Shown here piece by piece: positions 9,378-17,329 of a stretch of DNA of 64,000 bases. A model generated the notes under the pieces. That model ran no database searches, had not been told where the DNA came from, and saw only the letters and a list, made by a program, of their open reading frames with translations. The translations under genes were made by a program, and so were the position numbers. The DNA lies in assembly GCF_020886695.1 (NCBI RefSeq), contig NZ_AP024485.1, forward strand, positions 1,435,001 through 1,499,000. The letters run 5' to 3'. The number at the start of each line of letters is the position of its first letter. Position 1 is the stretch's first letter. The stretch comes from Pseudodesulfovibrio sediminis (GTDB taxonomy: Bacteria > Desulfobacterota > Desulfovibrionia > Desulfovibrionales > Desulfovibrionaceae).

Positions 9378-11062
9378 TGCTGCGCCTCCATTTCTATCAA
9401 CTTTCCGTCTACCAGACGATAAATACCATCAGCCATAGAGAGGATCTTCGGATTCGCCGTAGCCATGACTATGGTGCAATTACCTTTCAGTTTTTCCAAC
9501 AGCCAAAAGAAGAGCTGCTCACTCTCGCTATCCATCGCATCATTGATTTTGTCGAAGAGCATGATACGTGGCCGGATAGTCAGAGCACGCGCCAGACAAA
9601 TGCGCTGAATAACGCCCGTTGGCAGGAATTCATAAAGCCGATTACCCACCTGAGTTTCATAGCCCAATGGGAGTTCGGAGAGGGCGTCATCAAGTTGGAG
9701 CAGACCTGCAGCATCCATGGCCGCATTCCTATGCGCACTGTTGAAGAGCGTCAGATTATCGATAATTGTGCCATTGAAAAGAGTTCCCTGCTGGGGAATG
9801 TACTCCACCCGTCCCTTAAAATCATTATGGCAAATTTCAGACAAATCTAAATCGTCAACAAACACCCGGCCAGCATCAGGTGGCAGCATCCCATAGAGGA
9901 GATTCAGTAAAGTAGTGGTTCCACTCGCCCCCTGGGCATAAAGACAAATCATCTGGCCCGGCTCAACTCTCAAGCTAAGGCCATCCGCTACCTTTCTGGA
10001 ATTATTATTATACTGGAAAGTGACATCTCTCAGTTCCACTGATCCATCAATTTCATTGGGCAAACATTGAGCTGTTGGGTCCGATTCTTCCCGAAGATCC
10101 GCAATCCCCTTGATCTGTCCTTTGGCAATGAGGACATCTGCGTGTTTCACCCAAAAAGAGGCCAAGCTTCGAAAAGGAGAAAAGAATCGACCACTGAGCA
10201 ATGTGCAAGCCGCCAAACTACCAAGGGTGAGGGTACCACCTATAACAAGACTCCCGCCCACAAACAGAACTCCAAAAAGAATAATCTGGGAGAACATGTT
10301 TCCAAGACTCAACGGAAGATTGCCCACTAAAATGACATCATAATCGTTCTTGGACGCTTCAGCTTCCAACCGTTCGTGGCGGCGGAGCATGGACTCTTCA
10401 AGAGTGATGGATTTGATAGTGTGAATGCCGCCCAAGGACTCCACGAGAAAATTGTAACGCCTGTCGGCAATCTGCTTTTGTTTTAGACGCTTACGGCTAT
10501 ACCGGCTCCTTATCATTCCAACAACTACAAGGAAAAACAAGGTCGCACCGCTCACGAAAACCGCCACCTGCCAACCGCCAAGAAAAGTAATGACCGCCAG
10601 AAAAATCAATGCAAAAGGAAGGTCCAGAATAAGCTGAAACGCCTGCCCCGCGTAAAAGGTTTTGAGGGCATTAACCGCACGCAGACGATCAAGATGCACA
10701 CCAGCACCGTCTCCTTCAAAATCCTCAAGGTTGCAATTGAGCCACCGGGCTACGCACGCGTGTGCCAAAGAGTGTTCGAAGCGAGCGGAAATCCAGTTGG
10801 AAATTGTTGAGCGGCATAGCCGAAGTATGGATTCGAGAATCAAAGCGCAGAAAAACCCCACCGCCAACCAGAGCAGGGTTGATGTGGCTTTGGTCGGCAC
10901 AATACGGTCATAAACCTGCATCAACATAATGGGGAGTGCCAATGAAAGGATATTGATGCTCACAGAAGCAAGCAAAAGATCCACCGAACTGTTTAAAAAG
11001 AGCGGCATGGAGCCGATATCCCGCAGTAGGCTTCTTGATCGTTTGAAATAGGATAAATCCAT
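9368..11062 (-). CDS. second secretion ABC protein with inactive-looking ATPase domain
   Basis: A 564-residue ABC exporter half-molecule with six predicted helices (about 25-310) and an NBD (about 340-560). The fold motifs are present but catalytic residues are changed. Walker A reads GASGTTT (378-384), with Thr replacing the essential Lys. Walker B ends FDK (503-505), with Lys replacing the catalytic Glu. The signature is LPTGV (480-484), and the switch His is lost (ATAN, about 534-537). The protein is otherwise full length, and the frame is intact in a tight operon, so this is a maintained degenerate partner rather than decay. It most plausibly forms a heterodimer with the 704-residue ABC protein. 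It lacks the N-terminal C39-like domain of that partner. Confidence 0.85.
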   Translation of the reverse strand: MDLSYFKRSRSLLRDIGSMPLFLNSSVDLLLASVSINILSLALPIMLMQVYDRIVPTKATSTLLWLAVGFFCALILESILRLCRSTISNWISARFEHSLAHACVARWLNCNLEDFEGDGAGVHLDRLRAVNALKTFYAGQAFQLILDLPFALIFLAVITFLGGWQVAVFVSGATLFFLVVVGMIRSRYSRKRLKQKQIADRRYNFLVESLGGIHTIKSITLEESMLRRHERLEAEASKNDYDVILVGNLPLSLGNMFSQIILFGVLFVGGSLVIGGTLTLGSLAACTLLSGRFFSPFRSLASFWVKHADVLIAKGQIKGIADLREESDPTAQCLPNEIDGSVELRDVTFQYNNNSRKVADGLSLRVEPGQMICLYAQGASGTTTLLNLLYGMLPPDAGRVFVDDLDLSEICHNDFKGRVEYIPQQGTLFNGTIIDNLTLFNSAHRNAAMDAAGLLQLDDALSELPLGYETQVGNRLYEFLPTGVIQRICLARALTIRPRIMLFDKINDAMDSESEQLFFWLLEKLKGNCTIVMATANPKILSMADGIYRLVDGKLIEMEAQQCF

Positions 11063-11165
11063 TGTAGTCCCGTAGATGCTTAAATTGCCTTAAAGGCAAA
11101 AGAGATTAAAACGACTTATTGAAGAACGTCTACTTCACATTAGCAGACGCAATTCCAATGTAATC
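11063..11165 (-). promoter_or_regulatory. intercistronic hairpins between substrate gene and secretion genes
   Basis: Two small inverted repeats lie after the stop of the repeat-protein gene: CGTCT...AGACG around 11127-11149 and TTGCC-TTAAA-GGCAA around 11085-11099. Neither is followed by a clear T-run. They could act as a processing site or partial terminator that lowers transporter expression relative to the substrate. Confidence 0.3.
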
Positions 11166-13772
11166 CTACCAATCGCTTTGATCGGAAAAGTCTTCGACAT
11201 CGTTATCAAACGCTTCGAGACCATCATCGCCATGGTCGCCATCATCTTCATCCTTCCCTTTACCCTTTCCCTGACCTTTGCCACCACTGGAATCGGGTTC
11301 GGATTCAACGGTTTCAGCCCATCCATTTTCACTTATGAAGTCTCCACCGGGGACATCATCACCACCTTCCGTGGCTTCCGTCCATCCTCCTGAAGGAGCC
11401 GCCCCCTCTTCTACGTCGAAAAGGAAGAAATCCGTTTCAAGAGCGTCTCCACCATCGACCGTCCGCTCATCGTAATGAGGTTGATCTTCGGTAACTCCTG
11501 GAGGCGCGTCGTCAATGCCATTGCCAAGCCCCATGTTGGCTCCATCGCCCCCATATCCCTGCCCTTGACCGCCAGTATCGGAAATATCACCGGAACCCTG
11601 ATCACCAGCTTTGCCGGAATCGGGACCTTCCTCTACCTGTCCAAAACGATTGCCGGGCTTTCCGCCGCCATCGCCGCGACCACCGGAATCCTCATCACCA
11701 TCACTTCCCTGGCCCTTATTGCCGCCTTCTATCTCCTCAGAGTTATCTGCCCCTTCAGTCCGCTCATCATAATGCGGATGGTCTTCGGTAACCCCGGAAG
11801 GTGCATCATCAACGCCATTACCAAGCCCCATGTTGGCTCCATCGCCCCCATGCTCCTGACCCTGATCGCCAGTTTCGGAAACATCATCGGAATCCTGATC
11901 GCCAGCTTTACCGGAGTCAGGGCCTTCCTCTACCTGTCCAAAACGATTGCCGGGCTTTCCGTCACCATCACCAGTTCCCGGTTCAGGCTCGGGTGTCGGT
12001 TCAGGCTCGGGCTCGGGTGTCGGTTCAGGCTCGGGCTCGGGTGTCGGTTCAGGCTCGGGCTCGGGTGTCGGTTCAGGCTCGGGCTCGGGTGTCGGTTCAG
12101 GCTCGGGCTCGGGTGTCGGTTCAGGCTCGGGCTCGGGTGTCGGTTCAGGCTCGGGCTCGGGTGTCGGTTCAGGCTCGGGCTCGGGTGTCGGTTCAGGCTC
12201 GGGCTCGGGTGTCGGTTCAGGCTCGGGCTCGGGTGTCGGTTCAGGCTCGGGCTCGGGTGTCGGTTCAGGCTCGGGCTCGGGTGTCGGTTCAGGCTCGGGC
12301 TCGGGTGTCGGTTCAGGCTCGGGCTCGGGTGTCGGTTCAGGCTCGGGCTCGGGTGTCGGTTCAGGCTCGGGCTCGGGTGTCGGTTCAGGCTCGGGCTCGG
12401 GTGTCGGTTCAGGCTCGGGCTCGGGTGTCGGTTCAGGCTCGGGCTCGGGTGTCGGTTCAGGCTCGGGCTCGGGTGTCGGTTCAGGCTCGGGCTCGGGTGT
12501 CGGTTCAGGCTCGGGCTCGGGTGTCGGTTCAGGCTCGGGCTCGGGTGTCGGTTCAGGCTCGGGCTCGGGTGTCGGTTCAGGCTCGGGCTCGGGTGTCGGT
12601 TCAGGCTCGGGCTCGGGTGTCGGTTCAGGCTCGGGCTCGGGTGTCGGTTCAGGCTCGGGCTCGGGTGTCGGTTCAGGCTCGGGCTCGGGTGTCGGTTCAG
12701 GCTCGGGCTCGGGTGTCGGTTCAGGCTCGGGCTCGGGTGTCGGTTCAGGCTCGGGCTCGGGTGTCGGTTCAGGCTCGGGCTCGGGTGTCGGTTCAGGCTC
12801 GGGCTCGGGTGTCGGTTCAGGCTCGGGCTCGGGTGTCGGTTCAGGCTCGGGCTCGGGTGTCGGTTCAGGCTCGGGCTCGGGTGTCGGTTCAGGCTCGGGC
12901 TCGGGTGTCGGTTCAGGCTCGGGCTCGGGTGTCGGTTCAGGCTCGGGCTCGGGTGTCGGTTCAGGCTCGGGCTCGGGTGTCGGTTCAGGCTCGGGCTCGG
13001 GTGTCGGTTCAGGCTCGGGCTCGGGTGTCGGTTCAGGCTCGGGCTCGGGTGTCGGTTCAGGCTCGGGCTCGGGTGTCGGTTCAGGCTCGGGCTCGGGTGT
13101 CGGTTCAGGCTCGGGCTCGGGTGTCGGTTCAGGCTCGGGCTCGGGTGTCGGTTCAGGCTCGACCGCTGGCGCGGTTACGCCCTCTTCAAAGGAGGGCGTT
13201 TGAATTCCTTCAGAAGCAAGATCGCTCTGCTGTAACAATACTGACTCTGTTGCCGTACCAGTATCAGCTAGACTTTGCCCAGATTCTGAAGCCGGAGTAG
13301 CAGAAATATCGGAAGCTAATTCTTGGGAATTCTCATCCTGCTGATTTGCTCGACCCTCGGCTCGTCTAGTAACTCTAGAGGATGCATTAGCAGCACCGAC
13401 TCTTTCAGTTGGGGCTATATCGCCAGCACTGACAGAAATTCCAGACAAAGGCACAGTCTCCACATCATAGACTGCTCCCACTTGGCTACTAGAATCTTTT
13501 TCTTCGCTCTGCGGTGAGCCCAATCGAGCATTTGTATCCAAATCAGATTCATCTTGTCCGGAAACAATGCTTCTGTCCGTAGCGGCACCCCTTTGCCTTC
13601 TAGGCTCAGCAAGTAAGGTCCCGGCAATATCAGACGCATCGAGGGATTGCCCCTCAACAGCTTCAACACCAGCCTGCTCTTCAGCCGAAAAATCTCGATT
13701 ATCGGCCTCCTGCAACACCGTCATCTCATCGAGTTCTTGTTGTTCCTGATCAACGCCCTTTTCATCAGCCAT
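11166..13772 (-). CDS. giant Pro/Glu/Thr repeat surface or secreted protein, probable type I substrate
   Basis: An 868-residue, strongly acidic protein of unknown family, first gene of the secretion operon and thus the likely cargo. Residues 1-215 are Glu/Ser/Thr-rich. The centre is 48 perfect octapeptides of the type TPEPEPEP (384 residues). The C-terminal third has two copies of a module of about 85-100 residues beginning [19 protein letters not shown] and carrying [12 protein letters not shown] and HYDERT. The tail is Gly/Asp/Lys-rich and ends in SDQSDW. No Sec signal peptide is present, which fits type I export. Start ATG 13772 follows GGGGGAA. The repetitive centre should be an extended, rod-like stalk. 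Function as an adhesin or surface layer is inference. Confidence 0.75.
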   Translation of the reverse strand: MADEKGVDQEQQELDEMTVLQEADNRDFSAEEQAGVEAVEGQSLDASDIAGTLLAEPRRQRGAATDRSIVSGQDESDLDTNARLGSPQSEEKDSSSQVGAVYDVETVPLSGISVSAGDIAPTERVGAANASSRVTRRAEGRANQQDENSQELASDISATPASESGQSLADTGTATESVLLQQSDLASEGIQTPSFEEGVTAPAVEPEPTPEPEPEPTPEPEPEPTPEPEPEPTPEPEPEPTPEPEPEPTPEPEPEPTPEPEPEPTPEPEPEPTPEPEPEPTPEPEPEPTPEPEPEPTPEPEPEPTPEPEPEPTPEPEPEPTPEPEPEPTPEPEPEPTPEPEPEPTPEPEPEPTPEPEPEPTPEPEPEPTPEPEPEPTPEPEPEPTPEPEPEPTPEPEPEPTPEPEPEPTPEPEPEPTPEPEPEPTPEPEPEPTPEPEPEPTPEPEPEPTPEPEPEPTPEPEPEPTPEPEPEPTPEPEPEPTPEPEPEPTPEPEPEPTPEPEPEPTPEPEPEPTPEPEPEPTPEPEPEPTPEPEPEPTPEPEPEPTPEPEPEPTPEPEPEPTPEPEPEPTPEPEPEPTPEPEPEPTPEPEPEPTPEPEPGTGDGDGKPGNRFGQVEEGPDSGKAGDQDSDDVSETGDQGQEHGGDGANMGLGNGVDDAPSGVTEDHPHYDERTEGADNSEEIEGGNKGQGSDGDEDSGGRGDGGGKPGNRFGQVEEGPDSGKAGDQGSGDISDTGGQGQGYGGDGANMGLGNGIDDAPPGVTEDQPHYDERTVDGGDALETDFFLFDVEEGAAPSGGWTEATEGGDDVPGGDFISENGWAETVESEPDSSGGKGQGKGKGKDEDDGDHGDDGLEAFDNDVEDFSDQSDW
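11480..11965. repeat. pair of imperfect direct repeats coding the C-terminal modules
   Basis: Two blocks, about 11480-11665 and 11780-11965, encode matching protein modules that start [19 protein letters not shown]. They differ by scattered substitutions, so this duplication is older than the perfect 24-bp array next to it. Confidence 0.75.
12001..13152. repeat. perfect tandem array, 48 copies of a 24-bp unit
   Basis: The unit TCAGGCTCGGGCTCGGGT-GTCGGT repeats exactly 48 times with no substitution visible, bordered by shortened copies near 11980-12000 and 13153-13161. It codes TPEPEPEP on the minus strand. All three plus-strand frames are also open across the array simply because the unit is a multiple of three without stops. 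Perfect homogeneity implies recent expansion or ongoing slippage or recombination, which keeps frame. Confidence 0.97.
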
Positions 13773-14182
13773 ATTATTTCCCCCAAAACGCACTTTAGGG
13801 TTTACTCAACAATTAAAGCCAGTTGTAAAAACAATTACCCCACAATTCAAAGTATTACCATTATTAAAACCTTTAGGATATTACGACAATCTTAATAGTA
13901 TGATACTTCACACGGGAATTTAGAACAATATAAACTATAACTACATTAACTAACCGTAATGACGAATTTCCTCGAAGCCCTCGCCTCTCCTGACATCGCA
14001 CCCGTAGCGGAAAACCTCCACCAAGCACTGATGGCGGCTCGGTATTCCTACCTCGAAGCGGCAAGATAAAACGTCATTCAGGACAACCTAGCCGCTCAGT
14101 ATGAAGACCCAAAAGCTATGGCTTCGAAAAAAAGGAACACATAGCGGACATATTCTCAAAAACAGCTCTTCAGACACGAAAA
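13773..14182. other. AT-rich upstream region of the secretion operon
   Basis: This stretch should contain the promoter of the leftward secretion operon and the left end of the next block. The part 13800-13950 is rich in A/T with several possible -10 hexamers, but none can be chosen confidently. One small plus-strand frame at 13959-14069 is listed separately. Confidence 0.4.
13959..14069 (+). pseudogene. short open frame, possible gene remnant
   Basis: A 36-codon frame starting at ATG 13959, with protein-like composition (ALASPDIAPVAENLHQALM) and a local rise in GC compared with the AT-rich surroundings. There is no good ribosome site and no recognised family. It may be the fragment of a gene broken at the junction next to tRNA fragment 2. 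Confidence 0.25.
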
Positions 14183-14215
14183 AAGGATTCCAAGTATACA
14201 CTTGAAATCCTTGTT
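14181..14215 (-). terminator. terminator hairpin beside tRNA-Ala fragment 2
   Basis: Inverted arms AAGGATT-CCAAG and CTTG-AAATCCTT at 14183-14212 are flanked by A5 on the left and T5 on the right, so the hairpin could terminate in either direction. It lies just beyond the CCA end of the neighbouring tRNA fragment, the position of a tRNA terminator. Its sequence differs from the hairpins at fragments 1, 4 and 5. Confidence 0.65.
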
Positions 14216-14222
14216 TTTCTTG

Positions 14223-14267
14223 TGGTGAAGCTGAGGGAAATCGAACCCTCGGCCTCTTGAATGCCAT
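14223..14267 (-). repeat. tRNA-Ala 3'-half fragment 2 (diverged att-like site)
   Basis: On the minus strand: the core ATGGCATTCAAGAG, T-arm GAGGGTTCGATTTCCCTC and end GCTTCACCA. The acceptor and T-arm differ from the other copies (GCTTC rather than GCTCC, one extra T), but the 14-nt core at 14254-14267 is identical. The 5' arm of the anticodon stem is replaced by GCAAAA, so it is not a functional tRNA. It separates the secretion block from the iron-import block. Confidence 0.65.
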
Positions 14268-14484
14268 TTTTGCAGGTTGTAGAGCATCTTCAGATCGTTT
14301 CGTTCAAGGAAGTGTACTGAATAATCGCAAAGCCGTGTCATCATCTCCAGCGACCTGCTGCCATGCGGACCTCGACTTCTTCATGCCCTACGTAATGGGA
14401 GAGAACAAACCATCCCTGGATGCACACCGTCGAGAGAATCAGCTCAAAGAAGTGCCTAGCACTGTCAGCCTTAACCACTGATCC
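14268..14484. other. intergenic, no convincing gene
   Basis: A 217-base stretch between tRNA fragment 2 and the DUF4857 gene. Open frames here lack ribosome sites and recognisable domains. No terminator for the leftward operon is evident other than the hairpin beside the tRNA fragment. Confidence 0.4.
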
Positions 14485-15720
14485 TTACGTTCTGCACAGG
14501 GGTTTTACTCTGCCCACGGCGACAAGAGCTATAAGCCCGTACACCCCCATGACCGAAAGAATTGCCAACTCCCAAACGGTGGGGTTCCCCCTGAAACGTT
14601 TCCGCACAAACAACCAGTATGTCACAAGGCACAGGAATATACCGCTCAACGTCCACATAGGATGAGATGAAACCACCTTGAAATGAAATGGCTTGAACTT
14701 GCTAAATCGACTAGTTGATTCCAATTCAAAAGGAAAAAGTAAAGCAGCCAGACGCTCACGCATTGCCAAAGGAGATAGATCAATCATTTGACCAAATTGG
14801 CTCACAGGATCCCAATTCCCATCCAAAGCAGTGAGCAACACCTGATTTTGCGTTCGCTGCTGCACAACCCTATGAGTAAGAGTAGCTAACAGCATCACCG
14901 AATCGACATCAGGATTATAGTCCAACAGAGGTAAGTCAATTAACTCATAGTCATCACAGGAGATCAAAAACATGTTTGTGGCTGTGACCACAACTGCATA
15001 AAACTCCTTTCGGGGGTGTTCAACCACTGTAATATGGCGAACAGGTGCCTGGAATTGTTTCCCGGTGTTCACGCACAGAGGCTGTCCCTTGACCATCATC
15101 AAATGAAAGAGTGTGTTCGTACTATCCAGTAAAAAATATCCCCAATCAAAAGGTTTTCGTGCATCCGGGTTTCCTCCGGCAATGCGTGCAGGAAATACGA
15201 ATCCTGATTCCAACATGGCTGCTGTGAACAGCTCTGACTTCGCCTTATCAAGAGAATTGTCTGCACATCCATAAAACTCAATGCCGTCCTTCAGCAAAAA
15301 CATATCTGATGGATACTCAAGATGTGCCCCTTCCGGGCTGGACTCCAGCATCATATACATCTCAAATTTGGGCGCGTTTATATCGCGAGGAGAGATGCGT
15401 ACAAACTGTAACTCACGAGCTGCTATACTTGGATCAACCTTCACTCTGCCCACACGGGACGGGAACTCCCCCCATTTTACCAAATCAGCACGATACAGAA
15501 ACGGCAGGGAACGCCGAAATTCGCGCGCGCTGAGTATATTTCCATACTCATCCCTATGTTGTTTGCCTTGTTGCATCACGAACCGTTCCAACAGTGGACT
15601 GTAGTAGATACCTGGAGGACGGACCTTCACACTTGTGGCCTTTATAAAAAGACCAGGCAGGGTCATGGACAGCCCCAGAACAATAACCAAGACTGCGGAA
15701 AACCGGGCCACACTTACCAT
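14485..15720 (-). CDS. DUF4857-type membrane-anchored protein linked to an ABC transporter
   Basis: A 411-residue protein with an N-terminal signal anchor (about residues 7-27), a large extracytoplasmic domain (about 30-340) rich in beta-type sequence, and two C-terminal transmembrane helices (about 350-372 and 383-405). It matches the pattern of DUF4857 proteins that travel with a two-component ABC transporter. Function is unknown. The start ATG at 15720 overlaps the end of the permease gene, placing it last in the operon receptor, ATPase, permease, DUF4857. It probably acts with the transporter at the inner membrane. Confidence 0.65.
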   Translation of the reverse strand: MVSVARFSAVLVIVLGLSMTLPGLFIKATSVKVRPPGIYYSPLLERFVMQQGKQHRDEYGNILSAREFRRSLPFLYRADLVKWGEFPSRVGRVKVDPSIAARELQFVRISPRDINAPKFEMYMMLESSPEGAHLEYPSDMFLLKDGIEFYGCADNSLDKAKSELFTAAMLESGFVFPARIAGGNPDARKPFDWGYFLLDSTNTLFHLMMVKGQPLCVNTGKQFQAPVRHITVVEHPRKEFYAVVVTATNMFLISCDDYELIDLPLLDYNPDVDSVMLLATLTHRVVQQRTQNQVLLTALDGNWDPVSQFGQMIDLSPLAMRERLAALLFPFELESTSRFSKFKPFHFKVVSSHPMWTLSGIFLCLVTYWLFVRKRFRGNPTVWELAILSVMGVYGLIALVAVGRVKPLCRT

Positions 15721-16385
15721 GACACCCCCTGTTTGAAACGATATGCCGAAACTTCAATGGGCAGTATCCATAAAAGACAGGCCAGTGCATAGTAGATCAG
15801 ACTGTATTCGAACGCCCCCTGTGAGGCCGAAGATATGAGCTCTTGCACGAACAGGATGGAGACAAAGCCATGCATGAACTTGTGGGGCCATGCTGGATCC
15901 ATAATCACCAACACAGTACCCAAGTAGGCAGGAAAACCAGCCATGAACCACGGCGCACAGGTAAACACCACACATCGCACAGCCTGAAACGGCATATAAT
16001 GACCAACGATCAAAGCAAGTCCAATGGCGCCAATCACACACACGACCCCAGTGCAGGCCAGACCGATGCCCACCATAAAGTACAGAGCTCTCCGCCTTGG
16101 AACCGGCAGATGAAACAAAAGCCGCAATCGTTTCCCCGAACATTCCGGGATAAACTGAAACAAAGCAAACCACATCGCCGCAAACACCGGCACATATCTC
16201 AGATCGTTATAAAAAATCTTGTCCGCAACAGCCACGTCGATCCAGAGCATGGTCGGCCCAATGATCTCATTGACGTGCCTGAACGAAATGAAAATTGAAG
16301 CCAAAGCCCCTAGCACCACGATGAGTGGAACCCAAAAGACACGGCGCAACTTCAGCCACTCCTTGTATGCCAATGCAGTGTACAT
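15714..16385 (-). CDS. ABC-2-like membrane permease
   Basis: A 223-residue integral membrane protein with about six transmembrane helices, short cytoplasmic loops and an N-terminal YKEWLKLRR segment typical of ABC-2 permeases. ATG 16385 gives a sensible N-terminus. A TTG at 16436 would add 17 residues and create a 4-nt overlap with the ATPase gene, so the start is uncertain. It is the membrane partner of the ATPase at 16433-17320. Confidence 0.75.
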   Translation of the reverse strand: MYTALAYKEWLKLRRVFWVPLIVVLGALASIFISFRHVNEIIGPTMLWIDVAVADKIFYNDLRYVPVFAAMWFALFQFIPECSGKRLRLLFHLPVPRRRALYFMVGIGLACTGVVCVIGAIGLALIVGHYMPFQAVRCVVFTCAPWFMAGFPAYLGTVLVIMDPAWPHKFMHGFVSILFVQELISSASQGAFEYSLIYYALACLLWILPIEVSAYRFKQGVSW

Positions 16386-16432
16386 TGTATTTCTCGCTTG
16401 AATATCGCCTTTCGGCCTGATTATCCTAAAGG

Positions 16433-17320
16433 TCAATATTTACCAGTAATACCGATAAACGCATCTTCAAAATCCATGAAAACCTCTTCCAGTCCCTGCA
16501 CCGGGATGCCCAAAGACGACAGGTATGAATCCATCTCTGTCTTGACACAATACCCGAAGACACTGACTGATGAGCGCCCCTGCTCCAAAGCGACCACAGG
16601 TCCTTCAACACTCAGTTTGTCCAGTGGCACAGACGCAGGTAAACGAAACTGTCGGAATGACTCCAGGAAAGTCTCTTTATGTCCTTCCACGAGGACCCTG
16701 CCATGCTGAATAATGATCATTCTATCAATAATCTTATCCAGATCCTGCACTACATGGGAGGTTAACAGCACGGTTGTCCCTTGCTCTCGCACGTATTCCT
16801 GCAAAAAATCCAAAAAGAGACGGCGATACCCAACATCCAGCCCCATGGAGTAGTCGTCCAGAATCATCAAAGCCGGCTTTTGCGCCATGATGAGGCCGAG
16901 TACGACTTGTGAGCGTTGTCCACATGACATGCGAGAGATTCGCCGGTCATGCGGCACATCAAGTCGACTCACGAGATCATAAAAAACATCCCGCTCCCAT
17001 TTGGGATAAAAACGGGAATGAAATCGCTCGATCTCATTGATACCCATGAAGTCGTATTGGATAAATTGCTCATGTAACAACCCAATGTTCTGGCGGACTT
17101 CCGGGCTGATGCCGTGGCTGGGCAATCCCAGCACACGGCATTCGCCGGACAAGGGTTGAAGGAACCCCATTAGAATATTGATTGTCGTGGTTTTGCCTGC
17201 GCCATTTTTTCCCAACAAACCAAAAATGCCGCCCTGTTCAATATCAAAACTCAGACCATCCAGCACGACCTTGTCGCCATAGCTATGCCGTAGGTCGCGG
17301 CATGTTATCATCTGTCTCAT
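16433..17320 (-). CDS. ABC transporter ATP-binding protein
   Basis: A 295-residue ATPase. Walker A is GKNGAGKTT (about residues 37-45). The signature is MSCGQRSQV in place of LSGGQ-x-Q (about 130-138). Walker B is ALMILDDYSMGLD (about 151-163), with Asp where the catalytic Glu normally sits, and the H-loop is LLTSHVVQDL. The C-terminal part is an ABC-2-type accessory region. It lies 10 bases after the TonB receptor gene. With the permease and the DUF4857 protein it forms an inner-membrane transporter cotranscribed with an outer-membrane receptor. Direction of transport is not certain, since ABC-2 systems usually export. Confidence 0.85.
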   Translation of the reverse strand: MRQMITCRDLRHSYGDKVVLDGLSFDIEQGGIFGLLGKNGAGKTTTINILMGFLQPLSGECRVLGLPSHGISPEVRQNIGLLHEQFIQYDFMGINEIERFHSRFYPKWERDVFYDLVSRLDVPHDRRISRMSCGQRSQVVLGLIMAQKPALMILDDYSMGLDVGYRRLFLDFLQEYVREQGTTVLLTSHVVQDLDKIIDRMIIIQHGRVLVEGHKETFLESFRQFRLPASVPLDKLSVEGPVVALEQGRSSVSVFGYCVKTEMDSYLSSLGIPVQGLEEVFMDFEDAFIGITGKY

Positions 17321-17329
17321 CGCTATCCT

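Noticed and set aside
12001..13152. CRISPR array
   Set aside because: The repeats are directly adjacent with no spacers, and no cas genes are present; it is a coding tandem repeat.
11475..13300. Three long plus-strand open frames across the repeat array (up to 586 codons)
   Set aside because: The 24-bp unit is a multiple of three without stops in these frames, so they are open by necessity. Their translations are simple repeats, and the minus-strand frame has a ribosome site, non-repeat ends and an operon context.
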